Source of the DNA: Candidatus Pacearchaeota archaeon
GTDB taxonomy: Archaea; Nanobdellota; Nanobdellia; Pacearchaeales; GW2011-AR1
Length of the DNA stretch: 12,347 nt
Assembly (NCBI GenBank): GCA_016181905.1
Contig: JACOYM010000062.1
Location: forward strand, 1-12,347
Direction: 5' to 3'
In this document: piece by piece, positions 1-6,764 of the stretch
Layout of the letters: every line of letters begins with the position of its first letter
How positions within the stretch are numbered: the stretch's first letter is position 1
Position numbers and translations under genes: made by a program
Notes under the pieces: model-generated
Databases searched by the model: none
The model's input: the letters and a program-made list of their open reading frames with translations, nothing else
What the model was told of the DNA's origin: nothing

Positions 1-1
1 A

Positions 2-2026
2 AAAAAAAGCTACGCGCTGATTATAACAGAAAAGCCGCAGGCTGCTTTGAAGATTGCAGATGCTTTAGGAAATGCGAGAAAATTCTCAGAGAATGGTGTT
101 CCTTACTATGAATTGGAAAGAGAAAGCAAAAAAATAGTTGTTGCATGCGCAGTCGGGCATTTGTTTGGCTTAAAGCAGGACAAGGGAGAGAAGGGCTGGC
201 CTATTTACAACATCTCATGGCAGCCTGGATATGAGAATAAAAAAAACTTATGGTCAAAAAAATACTACGCCCTTCTGGCAAAGCTTGTTAAAAATGCTCA
301 AGATTTTATTGTTGCGACTGATTATGACACAGAGGGGGAGGTTATAGGGCTGAATATTCTAAGGTTTATAGCAAAACAGCAGGATGCAAAAAGAATGAAA
401 TTCTCAACCTTAACCAGCCATGAGATTGAAGAGGCATACAAGGCAGCATCTTCAACACTAAACTGGGGGCAGGCAATTGCCGGCGAGACACGCCATTATC
501 TTGACTGGATGTATGGCATTAATCTTTCAAGGGCTTTGATGGAGGCAATAAAAAAGGCAGGCTCATTCAGGATAATGTCAATCGGCAGGGTTCAGGGTCC
601 TGCTCTGCATTTTATTGCCCAAAGAGAGCGCGAGATTATGGCTTTCAAGCCAGCGCCATACTGGCAGGTTTTCATTATTATAAAGGGCATTGAGCTGAAA
701 TACAATAAAGACATAACAAAGAAAGCAGAGATTGCTCCATTAAAAGAGCTGAAAGGAAGAAAGGTTGATGTAAAAACAGAAAAATCAGAGCAGAGCATTA
801 ATCCTCCTGCGCCTTTTGACTTGACAACCTTGCAGACAGAGGCATATAAGTTTTATTCAATCACTCCTTCAAAGACTCTGCAGATTGCGCAAAATCTTTA
901 TCTTGCCGGCTTAATCTCTTATCCCAGGACATCCTCGCAAAAGATTCCTGAAACAATCTCCCCCCTAAGCATAATAAAAAGGCTTTCAAATGAGTTTGAC
1001 ACTAAACTATGTGTGAGAAAAAAGCCTGTTGAGGGGAGCAAGTCAGACCCTGCGCATCCCTCAATCTATCCAACAGGCGAGCTTGCAGATTTGTCAGGCG
1101 AGGACAAAGAGGTTTATGACTTGATTGCCAGAAGATTTCTTGCATGCTTCTGCGAGGATGCAATAGTCGCAAACAAGACAATAACTGCCATGTACAAAAA
1201 TTACAAGTTCATGGCTAGGGGGCTTGAGATAATTAAGAGGGCATGGATGGATGTCTATAAGATAAAATTGCAGGAAAAAGAGCTTCCTGACTTAAATGGA
1301 GCATACACCATAGATGAATCAAGAATTGAAGAAAAGATGACCCAGCCGCCAAACAGATACTCTCCTGCATCTCTTGTTAGAGAGCTGGAAAAGAAAAATC
1401 TTGGAACAAAAGCCACGAGGGCAAACATTATTGAAACGCTTTATTCAAGGGGGTATATAAAAGACCAGAGCATAAAGGCAACCTCAATCGGCATGTCTCT
1501 TATTGAAAGCCTTGAGAAGCATTCCCCAATAATAATAGATGAAAAATTAACAAGAAAATTTGAGCAGGAAATGGATGCAATACAGACCTCAAAAAAGGAT
1601 TTGAAAGCAAAACAGGAAAAAATCCTGCAAGAAACCAAGGAAACAATAAACAAGATTGCAGAAAGGTTTAAGGCAGAAGAGGAGGATATAGGAAAGGAGC
1701 TGATAAAGGCAAATGACACATTAAGGCAGGAGCAACGGCTGGAAAATGAGTTGATTGAATGCCCTGTGTGCAAGAAAGGCAAGCTCAGGATTTTGTACAA
1801 CAAGCAAAGCAGAAGATATTTTGTCGCATGCAATGCATACCCAGAATGCAAGACCACCTTCAGCCTGCCGCCAAACAGCCTGATAAAGAAGTCAAGCAAG
1901 GCATGCGAGCAGTGCGGATTTCCCCGCCTGCTGGCAATCCGCAAGGGCAAGCGCCCCTGGGAATTTTGCTTCAACCCGAATTGTGAGAGCAATAAGAGGG
2001 AAGATGAAGATGGAAAGAAGGTTTAA
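2..2026 (+). CDS. topA: DNA topoisomerase I (type IA), 5'-truncated by window edge
   Basis: Type IA topoisomerase: relaxes negatively supercoiled DNA by passing strands through a transient 5'-phosphotyrosine break. The reading frame is open to base 2, where the TOPRIM strand with its catalytic Glu (LIITEKPQAAL) lies. The real start is therefore just outside the window and only a few residues are missing; the TTG at 47 is inside the TOPRIM domain and is not the start. The TOPRIM acidic motif DYDTEGE lies at 320-340 and the active-site Tyr in GLISYPRTS is the codon at 920-922. The C-terminus carries two four-cysteine zinc ribbons, CPVC...CNAYPEC and CEQC...CFNPNC (about 1760-1995), used for DNA contact in this family. 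About 674 residues are visible, a normal length. It ends convergently on the small membrane-protein gene with a 4-bp overlap. Identification is firm. Confidence 0.96.
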   Translation, partial: KKSYALIITEKPQAALKIADALGNARKFSENGVPYYELERESKKIVVACAVGHLFGLKQDKGEKGWPIYNISWQPGYENKKNLWSKKYYALLAKLVKNAQDFIVATDYDTEGEVIGLNILRFIAKQQDAKRMKFSTLTSHEIEEAYKAASSTLNWGQAIAGETRHYLDWMYGINLSRALMEAIKKAGSFRIMSIGRVQGPALHFIAQREREIMAFKPAPYWQVFIIIKGIELKYNKDITKKAEIAPLKELKGRKVDVKTEKSEQSINPPAPFDLTTLQTEAYKFYSITPSKTLQIAQNLYLAGLISYPRTSSQKIPETISPLSIIKRLSNEFDTKLCVRKKPVEGSKSDPAHPSIYPTGELADLSGEDKEVYDLIARRFLACFCEDAIVANKTITAMYKNYKFMARGLEIIKRAWMDVYKIKLQEKELPDLNGAYTIDESRIEEKMTQPPNRYSPASLVRELEKKNLGTKATRANIIETLYSRGYIKDQSIKATSIGMSLIESLEKHSPIIIDEKLTRKFEQEMDAIQTSKKDLKAKQEKILQETKETINKIAERFKAEEEDIGKELIKANDTLRQEQRLENELIECPVCKKGKLRILYNKQSRRYFVACNAYPECKTTFSLPPNSLIKKSSKACEQCGFPRLLAIRKGKRPWEFCFNPNCESNKREDEDGKKV

Positions 2027-2358
2027 TTGTGCTTTTTAGCTTGGAGCATATCTTTTTCAATTAATTCTTCTGTATTTTCTAATAATACCCTATTGTCTTT
2101 TGTTCTTTTCATTTCAGACATGCCTATAAGTAAAAAAGCTGATAAAATAAAACTAATAAAAATAAATATAATAACCTTTATTGTTTTTGAACTATTTTCT
2201 ATTAGTAATTCATATAATAAAACTATCCATAAATTTCCAAATAATGCAAATATCAAGCCATACATTAATCCTAAGTTAAAATTCGCATCAGATTCTGTTT
2301 TTTGCCTTAATTTTTCACTTAGTTTCTCTAATATTTTTGTTTCGTCTTTTTCGCTCAT
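2023..2358 (-). CDS. Small two-TM membrane protein, unknown function
   Basis: A 111-aa protein that I do not recognise. It has a charged, probably helical N-terminal segment (residues 1-26, Lys/Glu rich), two strongly hydrophobic helices (about 29-53 and 59-79) and a charged C-terminal tail (80-111) rich in Glu and Lys. Both tails are likely on the same side of the membrane. Its ATG follows the radB stop codon with no base between, so it is probably translated from the radB transcript by coupling. Its stop overlaps the end of convergent topA by 4 bp. Base composition is more AT-rich than radB. An open frame covers most of the region on the opposite strand, but that one lacks any recognisable feature and would run into radB antisense. 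The minus-strand reading fits the operon geometry better. Confidence 0.7.
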   Translation of the reverse strand: MSEKDETKILEKLSEKLRQKTESDANFNLGLMYGLIFALFGNLWIVLLYELLIENSSKTIKVIIFIFISFILSAFLLIGMSEMKRTKDNRVLLENTEELIEKDMLQAKKHN

Positions 2359-3123
2359 TCAAATCCACCCTCTCTTTCTTACTCCATCATTTGTTATAAT
2401 AAATGCCATTTCCTTTTCAGGCAGGCTTCTGTGTTTTCTTATGATGAGCTTTCGCCTGCCCCTGTCATTCTGCAATTCAAGAAGGCATTTGCTCCAGTAC
2501 CTTAAAATGTCGCCTCCAACCATATTAACCCCTCTTTCTTTCCCGCTTCTGAAATCTTCTTCGCTGAGAAATTCTGAATAAACCTGGTTTGTCACAAGCA
2601 CAGGTATATTCTTAATGCGGGCAATCTCTGCCAAAATCCTCATCTGCCTTGCAAGCTCGCTGTTTATCTGCCTAATCTGAAAATCGTCCTTGCTCTGAGA
2701 TGCCTCTGACAATTCCAATCTATAAAGCATAGTCATTCCATCAACAACTATCAGCCCTATTTTTCCTTTGCTCTTGATTTCAGAAACAAGCGTTGAAAAA
2801 GCCTTTTTTTGCTCATCAAAATTAACAGGCTTCAGTAGGATTATATTCTTTAAAACCTCTTCATGGCTCTCTGCATAAAGCTGTTTCACCCTTTCAATAG
2901 AAAAACCCCCCTCTGTGTCAATAAAAATAACCTTGTTGCCTTTCTTTGCCTGCGATACAGCAGCAAGAATGCATAAATTTGTCTTGCCGCTTCCTGCTGG
3001 CCCATAGATAGTTGTTATTATGTCCTTGTCATAACCGCCATAAAGCAGCCTGTTCAAGTCATAGCTTCCTGCTGAGATTTTTCTTTCTGCTTTTTTCTCT
3101 GGTTTCTTGCCTTCTTCCGCCAT
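2359..3123 (-). CDS. radB: DNA repair and recombination protein RadB
   Basis: Archaeal RecA/RadA paralogue, a recombination mediator that works with RadA in homologous recombination. The protein is 254 aa. A Lys/Glu-rich N-terminal tail (1-16) is followed by the RecA-like core: Walker A GPAGSGKT at residues 41-48, FIDTEGGFS at 67-75 and Walker B GLIVVD at 123-128. An L2-like segment and an R-K-H basic patch follow near the C-terminus. There is no N-terminal helix-hairpin-helix domain, which separates RadB from RadA. The ATG at 3123 is the only ATG ahead of the core. The frame is open further upstream, but without ATG and across a TATA-like element, so this start is preferred. The upstream Nudix gene ends 53 nt away in the same direction. 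Confidence 0.93.
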   Translation of the reverse strand: MAEEGKKPEKKAERKISAGSYDLNRLLYGGYDKDIITTIYGPAGSGKTNLCILAAVSQAKKGNKVIFIDTEGGFSIERVKQLYAESHEEVLKNIILLKPVNFDEQKKAFSTLVSEIKSKGKIGLIVVDGMTMLYRLELSEASQSKDDFQIRQINSELARQMRILAEIARIKNIPVLVTNQVYSEFLSEEDFRSGKERGVNMVGGDILRYWSKCLLELQNDRGRRKLIIRKHRSLPEKEMAFIITNDGVRKRGWI

Positions 3124-3164
3124 GCCTGAAAGAAGCTTGTCAAAGTTAATAAGGTTTTGGTTCA

Positions 3165-3173
3165 GTTTATAAG
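3165..3173 (-). promoter_or_regulatory. Possible TATA box for radB
   Basis: On the minus strand this reads CTTATAAAC, centred about 46 nt before the radB ATG in the 53-nt gap after the Nudix gene. It would give a leader of roughly 20 nt. It may allow radB to be expressed independently of the AT-rich operon upstream, although read-through is equally possible. It is a motif match by eye only. Confidence 0.35.
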
Positions 3174-3176
3174 AAT

Positions 3177-3578
3177 TTAATTTTTATATTTTTCAAGATA
3201 AATCTCTATTATCTTTTTAGTTGTTCGGCTAATATTCACATTTGAGTTTGGCTTCCAAAAAGCAATGTGTTTTACATCATGATAATTTGGTTTAAGATGC
3301 CCCCACGCTTTTATCAAAAAAACCTTATGTAAATTTCTAATCTTTCTTCTTTTACCTTCATTAGTATATTTTGGTTCATGATAGGTAAAGAGATATTTCC
3401 AGTGATATGCTTTAAGCCCAGTTTCTTCCTTTAATTCTCTTATGGTTGCTCTTCTTCTGCTTTCCCATTTTTCAGCACCCCCTCCCGGCAATAAAAATAC
3501 CTTATGCCTTCCAGAAGTAACCAAAATACCTTTTGGTGTTTCAACAATTGCAGTTCCACGCCTTCTAACGATTACCAT
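3177..3578 (-). CDS. Nudix hydrolase
   Basis: A 133-aa single-domain Nudix pyrophosphatase, expected to hydrolyse a nucleoside diphosphate linked to another moiety with Mg2+ or Mn2+. The Nudix box is perfect: G33-x5-E39-x7-R47-E48-L49-x-E51-E52-x-G54-L55, preceded by LLPGGG as usual. Substrate cannot be read from the sequence; ADP-ribose, oxidised dNTPs, Ap4A and NADH are all possible in this family. The start overlaps the end of the 2H phosphoesterase gene by 14 nt, so translation is probably coupled. It is the last gene of the compact AT-rich operon. The protein is very basic at both ends (RRR near the N-terminus; many Lys/Arg around residues 70-85), unusual for a small Nudix enzyme and compatible with a nucleic-acid-related substrate. 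That last point is inference. Confidence 0.93.
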   Translation of the reverse strand: MVIVRRRGTAIVETPKGILVTSGRHKVFLLPGGGAEKWESRRRATIRELKEETGLKAYHWKYLFTYHEPKYTNEGKRRKIRNLHKVFLIKAWGHLKPNYHDVKHIAFWKPNSNVNISRTTKKIIEIYLEKYKN

Positions 3579-4281
3579 TTTTCATAAAAAGAGATTTAAT
3601 TTTATCCCAAATAGTTTCTCTTCGCTTTTCAAAAGACCTTTTTATTAGACCATCTGGATTATAGTGTCCTGCCATAAATTGACGAAGACGCTTTTTACTA
3701 TTCATTAAAATATGTTTATTCAAAGCATGTCTTCTATCTAATAATTTTCTAAACATAAAATCATATTCTCTTAAAATTTTACTATTCCGAAGAAGAGTTA
3801 TCCTCATTATTATTTGAGTAAAGTTAGGAGGTGCCTTATTTTTAATATGTTTTTTTATTAAATCAAATTCTTTTTGACTCAAGTTCATAGCCAAAGTTGA
3901 GTGATAGCCGAATTTATCTATATCTTTTCTCTTATCCTGCTGTTGAAGTTTACAATAAGTTCTAAGCAACTCTACTAATCTTATTCTAAACTCATTCAAT
4001 CTATCAGTTGCACCAATGTTTACATAAACTACACGATTAGAATTAAAAGTTCCAAATCCTTCACCTCTAAACTTCATTACTTTCGTCTCGGAGCAAACCC
4101 TTGAAAAATCTGCAATTAGCCTTCTTTCATTAGTTGTAATAAATGGACCAATAAGAGTTATGTGAGGAATATGCTTCCTTTTTCCAACTTTAAATCTTCT
4201 GTTAATTCCATAAATTGTTTCTTTAAGATAACTTCTAATCTTTTTTGATTGAAATCTAAACTCTATAAAGTAATTTTCCAT
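3565..4281 (-). CDS. 2H phosphoesterase / 2'-5' RNA ligase-like protein with basic C-terminal tail
   Basis: Member of the 2H phosphoesterase superfamily (LigT/ThpR/CPDase). The two signature motifs are intact: H40-I-T-L and H127-S-T-L, about 87 residues apart. Known members hydrolyse 2',3'-cyclic phosphates, ADP-ribose 1'',2''-cyclic phosphate or 2'-5' linkages, or join tRNA halves in vitro. The catalytic core appears to end near residue 172. About 65 further residues follow, very rich in Lys/Arg (RRHALNK, SKKRLRQF, KRSFEKRRE), longer than a typical 175-190 aa LigT protein. The tail may bind RNA; this is inference. The start overlaps the kinase gene by 19 nt and the end overlaps the Nudix gene by 14 nt, so three enzymes are made from one coupled mRNA. 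Superfamily is firm; substrate is unknown. Confidence 0.88.
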   Translation of the reverse strand: MENYFIEFRFQSKKIRSYLKETIYGINRRFKVGKRKHIPHITLIGPFITTNERRLIADFSRVCSETKVMKFRGEGFGTFNSNRVVYVNIGATDRLNEFRIRLVELLRTYCKLQQQDKRKDIDKFGYHSTLAMNLSQKEFDLIKKHIKNKAPPNFTQIIMRITLLRNSKILREYDFMFRKLLDRRHALNKHILMNSKKRLRQFMAGHYNPDGLIKRSFEKRRETIWDKIKSLFMKNGNR

Positions 4282-4841
4282 TTTTTGATTTGTTTTTCAA
4301 TATCCTCCATTATTTCTTCCTTTGATTTATTCCCATCAATGATTATATCTGCTTCCTTCTTTTGAATAGTTTCATATTTCTTAGATTGAGGTATAACCAC
4401 ATTCATAGCATAATCAAGTTGGTTAAGATCATTAAACTTTTTTAATCTTCTATAAAGAAGGTTTACATCTGAGACATCCACCCAAATTTTCTTATCGAAT
4501 AATTTATTTAGTTCTTTATCTGTAAATAGAAGATATCCTTCAACGATTATGACTTTGTGGGGGGCTATTTCTCTATCAAAAACTTCTGTCCATCTATGGC
4601 TGGGAATATGTGTAGACTCTCCTTTTTTTAGCTTTTTTAAAGAATAAATCAGTCTGTCTATTCTTAATGAATCTGGGCTTTCCCAATTGTTCGCTTTAAT
4701 TTTAAAGAATTTATCTTGATTTATATGCAAGAAATCTTTATACTTTGCTTCAAGTTCTTTAACAACAGAGGATTTTCCAGAACAGCTTCTTCCACATACA
4801 CCAATTATGAAAGGTTTTGTTTTTCTTGAGAAAATGCTCAT
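4263..4841 (-). CDS. P-loop nucleoside kinase, nicotinamide riboside kinase/uridine kinase-like
   Basis: A 192-aa kinase of the uridine kinase/NRK/phosphoribulokinase group. Walker A is G17-RSCS-GKS24. The substrate-site Asp is in INQDKFFK (D43), corresponding to the QDDFFK motif I recall from nicotinamide riboside kinases. Walker B/strand VIIVEG with E101 is followed by YLLFTDKELNKLF, and an Arg-rich lid segment (LLYRRLKKF) follows. The C-terminal ADIIIDGNKSKEEI also parallels the NRK end (xDGTKSEEDL). Members phosphorylate a ribonucleoside on the 5' hydroxyl; nicotinamide riboside would give NMN. Length is close to NRK (about 200 aa). The gene starts one base after the four-TM gene stops and overlaps the 2H gene by 19 nt. 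Kinase family is firm; NRK versus uridine kinase rests on remembered motifs. Confidence 0.82.
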   Translation of the reverse strand: MSIFSRKTKPFIIGVCGRSCSGKSSVVKELEAKYKDFLHINQDKFFKIKANNWESPDSLRIDRLIYSLKKLKKGESTHIPSHRWTEVFDREIAPHKVIIVEGYLLFTDKELNKLFDKKIWVDVSDVNLLYRRLKKFNDLNQLDYAMNVVIPQSKKYETIQKKEADIIIDGNKSKEEIMEDIEKQIKKWKITL

Positions 4842-4842
4842 C

Positions 4843-5223
4843 TTAACTCTTTCTATTTTTTCTTCTAGGTAAAAATAATAATAATTGTATTATTATACTT
4901 ACTAATGAGAGTATAAAGATACTCCAAAGAAAGAAAATACTAGTAATCATATTATTTTTCACTAAAACTATTAGGATTATAGAACCTCCTATAATTAAAA
5001 CGGAGAATATTCCTGCTTTAATAAAACTCTTCTGATGATTTTTAAAATCTAAGGCAGCTATAATTAATAGGATAGAAAATAAAGGCAAAACCCATATTGG
5101 AAGAACTCCAAAAGATAAAGAAAGAAATTGATTTATGATAGTTTCTGCCAGTATAAACCCCCCAATTACAAGAAATAATTCCCCTAATAAATCCCTAAAG
5201 CTATTATCTTTTTTCTTAATCAT
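4843..5223 (-). CDS. Four-TM membrane protein, unknown function
   Basis: A 126-aa hydrophobic protein that I do not assign to a family. Four membrane helices are visible at about residues 12-30, 36-58, 69-88 and 92-118. Lys-rich ends (MIKKK and PRRKNRKS) suggest both termini are cytoplasmic under the positive-inside rule. A short polar loop DFKNHQKS separates helices 2 and 3, and there are no conserved-looking catalytic residues in the membrane. It overlaps the end of lemA by 8 nt and is one base from the kinase gene, so it is embedded in the operon. LemA is itself membrane-anchored, so a LemA-partner role is the simplest guess, without direct support. Confidence 0.8.
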   Translation of the reverse strand: MIKKKDNSFRDLLGELFLVIGGFILAETIINQFLSLSFGVLPIWVLPLFSILLIIAALDFKNHQKSFIKAGIFSVLIIGGSIILIVLVKNNMITSIFFLWSIFILSLVSIIIQLLLFLPRRKNRKS

Positions 5224-5821
5224 TTAATAACTCCTTAGGTTTGTATTCTTCTTGCGAACCCTGATTTATCTTATTGCCCATTGTTAAATATTCCAATTTC
5301 TTAAACCCATGTATCTGTGCTACAATGTTTCTAGGAAATCTCTGCACTCTTTCATTATATTGCTGTGCAACTCTATTATACTCTAATCTAAATTCCCTTA
5401 ATTTAGACTCTATTCTTGAAATGTTGCCATGACCTAATATACTCTGGTGCAAGGCATCTGCTTTCAATTTCGGGTATCTCTCAAAAACTGCTTGAATTCT
5501 TAAAAAGCTGTTGTCTATCTCCTGAACAGATTTAATTTTTTCACCAAGAGAAGCATCTTTTGTCCAGCGACTTCTTGCTTCAATAACATCTTTAAGTGCT
5601 TTGTACTCATGAATATCATATTTTTTAACAATCTGAGCCAATGCAGGAAGCATATCTATCCTTTGTTGCATTACAACATCTATATCTGCAAACTTTCTGT
5701 CTGCCCTTGTTCTCCAATAAACAAATTTATTGTAGATTATAACCCATCCCTTAATTAAAACAAATAAAATAATAGCTATAACAACCGAAATTCCAATCCA
5801 AATGATAGTTGAAATATCCAT
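5216..5821 (-). CDS. lemA: LemA family protein
   Basis: LemA family: an N-terminal membrane anchor followed by a long four-helix coiled domain exposed to the other side of the membrane. The protein is 201 aa. One hydrophobic helix lies at about residues 5-27, then the family signature YN.. / ADIDVVMQQRIDMLPALAQ (about 45-63), followed by IVKKYDIHEYKALKDVIEARS and the heptad-like second half with PRNIVAQI near residue 164. These match the usual LemA pattern 'YN..v..R..aDidV.l..R.dlip.l' and 'aR'. Molecular function of LemA is not established. The start is 5 nt after the small RHH-like gene and the end overlaps the four-TM gene by 8 nt. LemA often sits beside a membrane (TPM/M48) partner; here the neighbour is an unrelated four-TM protein. 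Confidence 0.92.
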   Translation of the reverse strand: MDISTIIWIGISVVIAIILFVLIKGWVIIYNKFVYWRTRADRKFADIDVVMQQRIDMLPALAQIVKKYDIHEYKALKDVIEARSRWTKDASLGEKIKSVQEIDNSFLRIQAVFERYPKLKADALHQSILGHGNISRIESKLREFRLEYNRVAQQYNERVQRFPRNIVAQIHGFKKLEYLTMGNKINQGSQEEYKPKELLND

Positions 5822-5826
5822 TTTAA

Positions 5827-5997
5827 TTATACCTCAAAATAATCCTTTTGTTTTAAATTCTTTGGTTTGACTTCTGCTTCAAAGTAAGTTATCATTTTTT
5901 TAATTGCTTCTTGTTTTGTTTTCAATTTGTTCATAAGCTTGTATATTTCTACAATCCTGTCCTCTTCCTCGTCCAAGTCGATTTGTATTTTTGTCAT
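5827..5997 (-). CDS. Small ribbon-helix-helix-like protein (DUF2683-like), 56 aa
   Basis: A short gene easily missed by length cut-offs. It encodes 56 aa starting MTKIQIDLDEEEDRIVEIYK and continuing to a TAA at 5827. The layout, a short strand (KIQIDLDEEE), a helix (DRIVEIYKLMNKL), a turn (KTKQ) and a second helix (EAIKKMITYFEAEV), is that of a minimal ribbon-helix-helix or DUF2683-type protein. Such proteins are very common in DPANN archaea, usually as DNA-binding regulators or antitoxins. It is the first gene of the operon, 5 nt before lemA and preceded by a strong TATA-like promoter, which supports it being real. An overlapping ATG further upstream reads a different frame (Arg/Gly-rich peptide) and is rejected. 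A regulatory role over its own operon is inferred. Confidence 0.78.
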   Translation of the reverse strand: MTKIQIDLDEEEDRIVEIYKLMNKLKTKQEAIKKMITYFEAEVKPKNLKQKDYFEV

Positions 5998-6035
5998 CTT
6001 TCATTTTTATATTTCTATGATATAAGATAATATAT

Positions 6036-6054
6036 GGTAGTATATAAACCTTTT
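6036..6054 (-). promoter_or_regulatory. Promoter of the RHH-LemA-kinase-2H-Nudix operon
   Basis: On the minus strand this reads AAAAGGTTTATATACTACC: a purine-rich BRE-like stretch, then a TATA box (TTTATATA) centred about 48 nt before the ATG at 5997, giving a leader of roughly 20 nt. It is an 18/19 match to the antitoxin promoter at 11892-11910, including the CTACC that follows the TATA box and is not part of a standard core promoter. The downstream DNA to the start codon is almost pure A/T. Confidence 0.65.
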
Positions 6055-6059
6055 GGTTT

Positions 6060-6650
6060 TTATCTCTCCCCCACCTCACCATTCGGCTCCTGCTCCGCAA
6101 ATATCTGCGCCTGAAACCTGTAGAGGGCGCAGTTTTTGTTTTGCCAGCTGTCTTTTGGCAGCCCTGCTTTCTGGCATATAGCCTCAAGAAATTCAATGCG
6201 GGACATTTTATGCTCTGTGGCAACCTGCGGCAACAGCAATCCTGAATACCCCACATAGTCTATAACCAATCCGTCCTTGCCTACTTCAATCTCTTTTGAA
6301 TTGCATTTTTGCGGCAGGGTTAATATAGAGATTTCAATGATTATCCTGCCAGGCTCATCTTTCTTCATAGGAAAAAATCTTGGGTCATGAAATGCAGCGC
6401 TTTTTGCAGCCTCTGCAACTGCCTGAGCCAAAGGCAGAGTTGGCTCTGGAAATCCAATGCATCCTCTCAGCTGCCTTCCTGGCCATGCCATTAAAGTAAC
6501 AAAAACCCCTCTTGCCTGCTTAAACTGCTTGCCTTCTGGAAATTTTATTTTTTCTTTTTCTCCATTAAATTCAGAAGCAATTGCCTGCCTTGCAATTTTA
6601 ACAAGCTGCTCTGCATCTTTGGCACTATACCTTCCAACCTTGTCATTCAT
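6060..6650 (-). CDS. AMMECR1 domain protein
   Basis: A 196-aa protein made of a single AMMECR1 domain, a family found across archaea, some bacteria and eukaryotes. The hallmark LRGCIG is at residues 61-66, followed by FPEPTLPLAQAVAEAAKSAAFHDPRF, the classic continuation. EISILTLPQ, KDGLVIDYVGYSGLLLPQVA and a Trp (DSWQNK) near the C-terminus are also typical. The biochemical role is not settled; the conserved Cys in LRGCIG has long suggested catalysis. In some prokaryotes AMMECR1 is joined to Memo and radical SAM modules, but neither is beside it here. It has its own promoter about 25 nt upstream. It is less AT-rich than the operon that follows it. Confidence 0.94.
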   Translation of the reverse strand: MNDKVGRYSAKDAEQLVKIARQAIASEFNGEKEKIKFPEGKQFKQARGVFVTLMAWPGRQLRGCIGFPEPTLPLAQAVAEAAKSAAFHDPRFFPMKKDEPGRIIIEISILTLPQKCNSKEIEVGKDGLVIDYVGYSGLLLPQVATEHKMSRIEFLEAICQKAGLPKDSWQNKNCALYRFQAQIFAEQEPNGEVGER

Positions 6651-6668
6651 GGCATAACAAACAAAAAA

Positions 6669-6686
6669 GAATTAATAAAGCTTGCC
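6669..6686 (-). promoter_or_regulatory. Promoter of the AMMECR1 gene
   Basis: The minus strand reads GGCAAGCTTTATTAATTC. The TATA-like TTTATTAA is centred about 25 nt before the ATG at 6650, which predicts a leaderless or nearly leaderless transcript. The 16-mer GGCAAGCTTTATTAAT matches the rpoL promoter (GGCAAGCTTTATAAAT) at 15 of 16 positions. The rest of the 114-nt gap up to purM shows nothing I can support. Confidence 0.55.
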
Positions 6687-6764
6687 TAAGCCCTAGAAGA
6701 TAATTTTTTAGGTACTAAGAAACTTAAACCTCAAATTATGAGAATATGGAACATTGCATGCTAT

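Noticed and set aside
47..49. TTG at 47 as the topA start
   Set aside because: The frame is open to base 2 and the upstream codons encode the conserved TOPRIM strand with its Glu; the true start is outside the window.
1441..1992. Minus-strand 183-codon frame inside topA
   Set aside because: Entirely antisense to the conserved C-terminal half of topA including its zinc ribbons; a shadow frame.
2027..2581. Plus-strand 184-codon open frame opposite the small TM gene and radB
   Set aside because: Its second half is antisense to the well-supported radB, and it has no recognisable domain; the minus-strand reading abuts radB exactly and has clean TM topology.
2023..6060. Possible defence island reading of the LemA/kinase/2H/Nudix/RadB block
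   Set aside because: No nuclease, protease, helicase or known defence effector is present and radB is a normal housekeeping gene; only the metabolic or RNA-processing hypothesis has motif support.
5900..6256. Minus-strand 118-codon frame covering the AMMECR1 end and the operon promoter
   Set aside because: It is out of frame with AMMECR1, crosses the promoter and the RHH-like gene, and its Arg/Cys-rich content looks like a shadow.
6685..6712. CCTAA...TTAGG inverted repeat between AMMECR1 and purM as a terminator or regulatory hairpin
   Set aside because: Five-base arms with an 18-nt loop are weak and expected by chance in AT-rich DNA; the T-run after it is on the wrong strand for purM.
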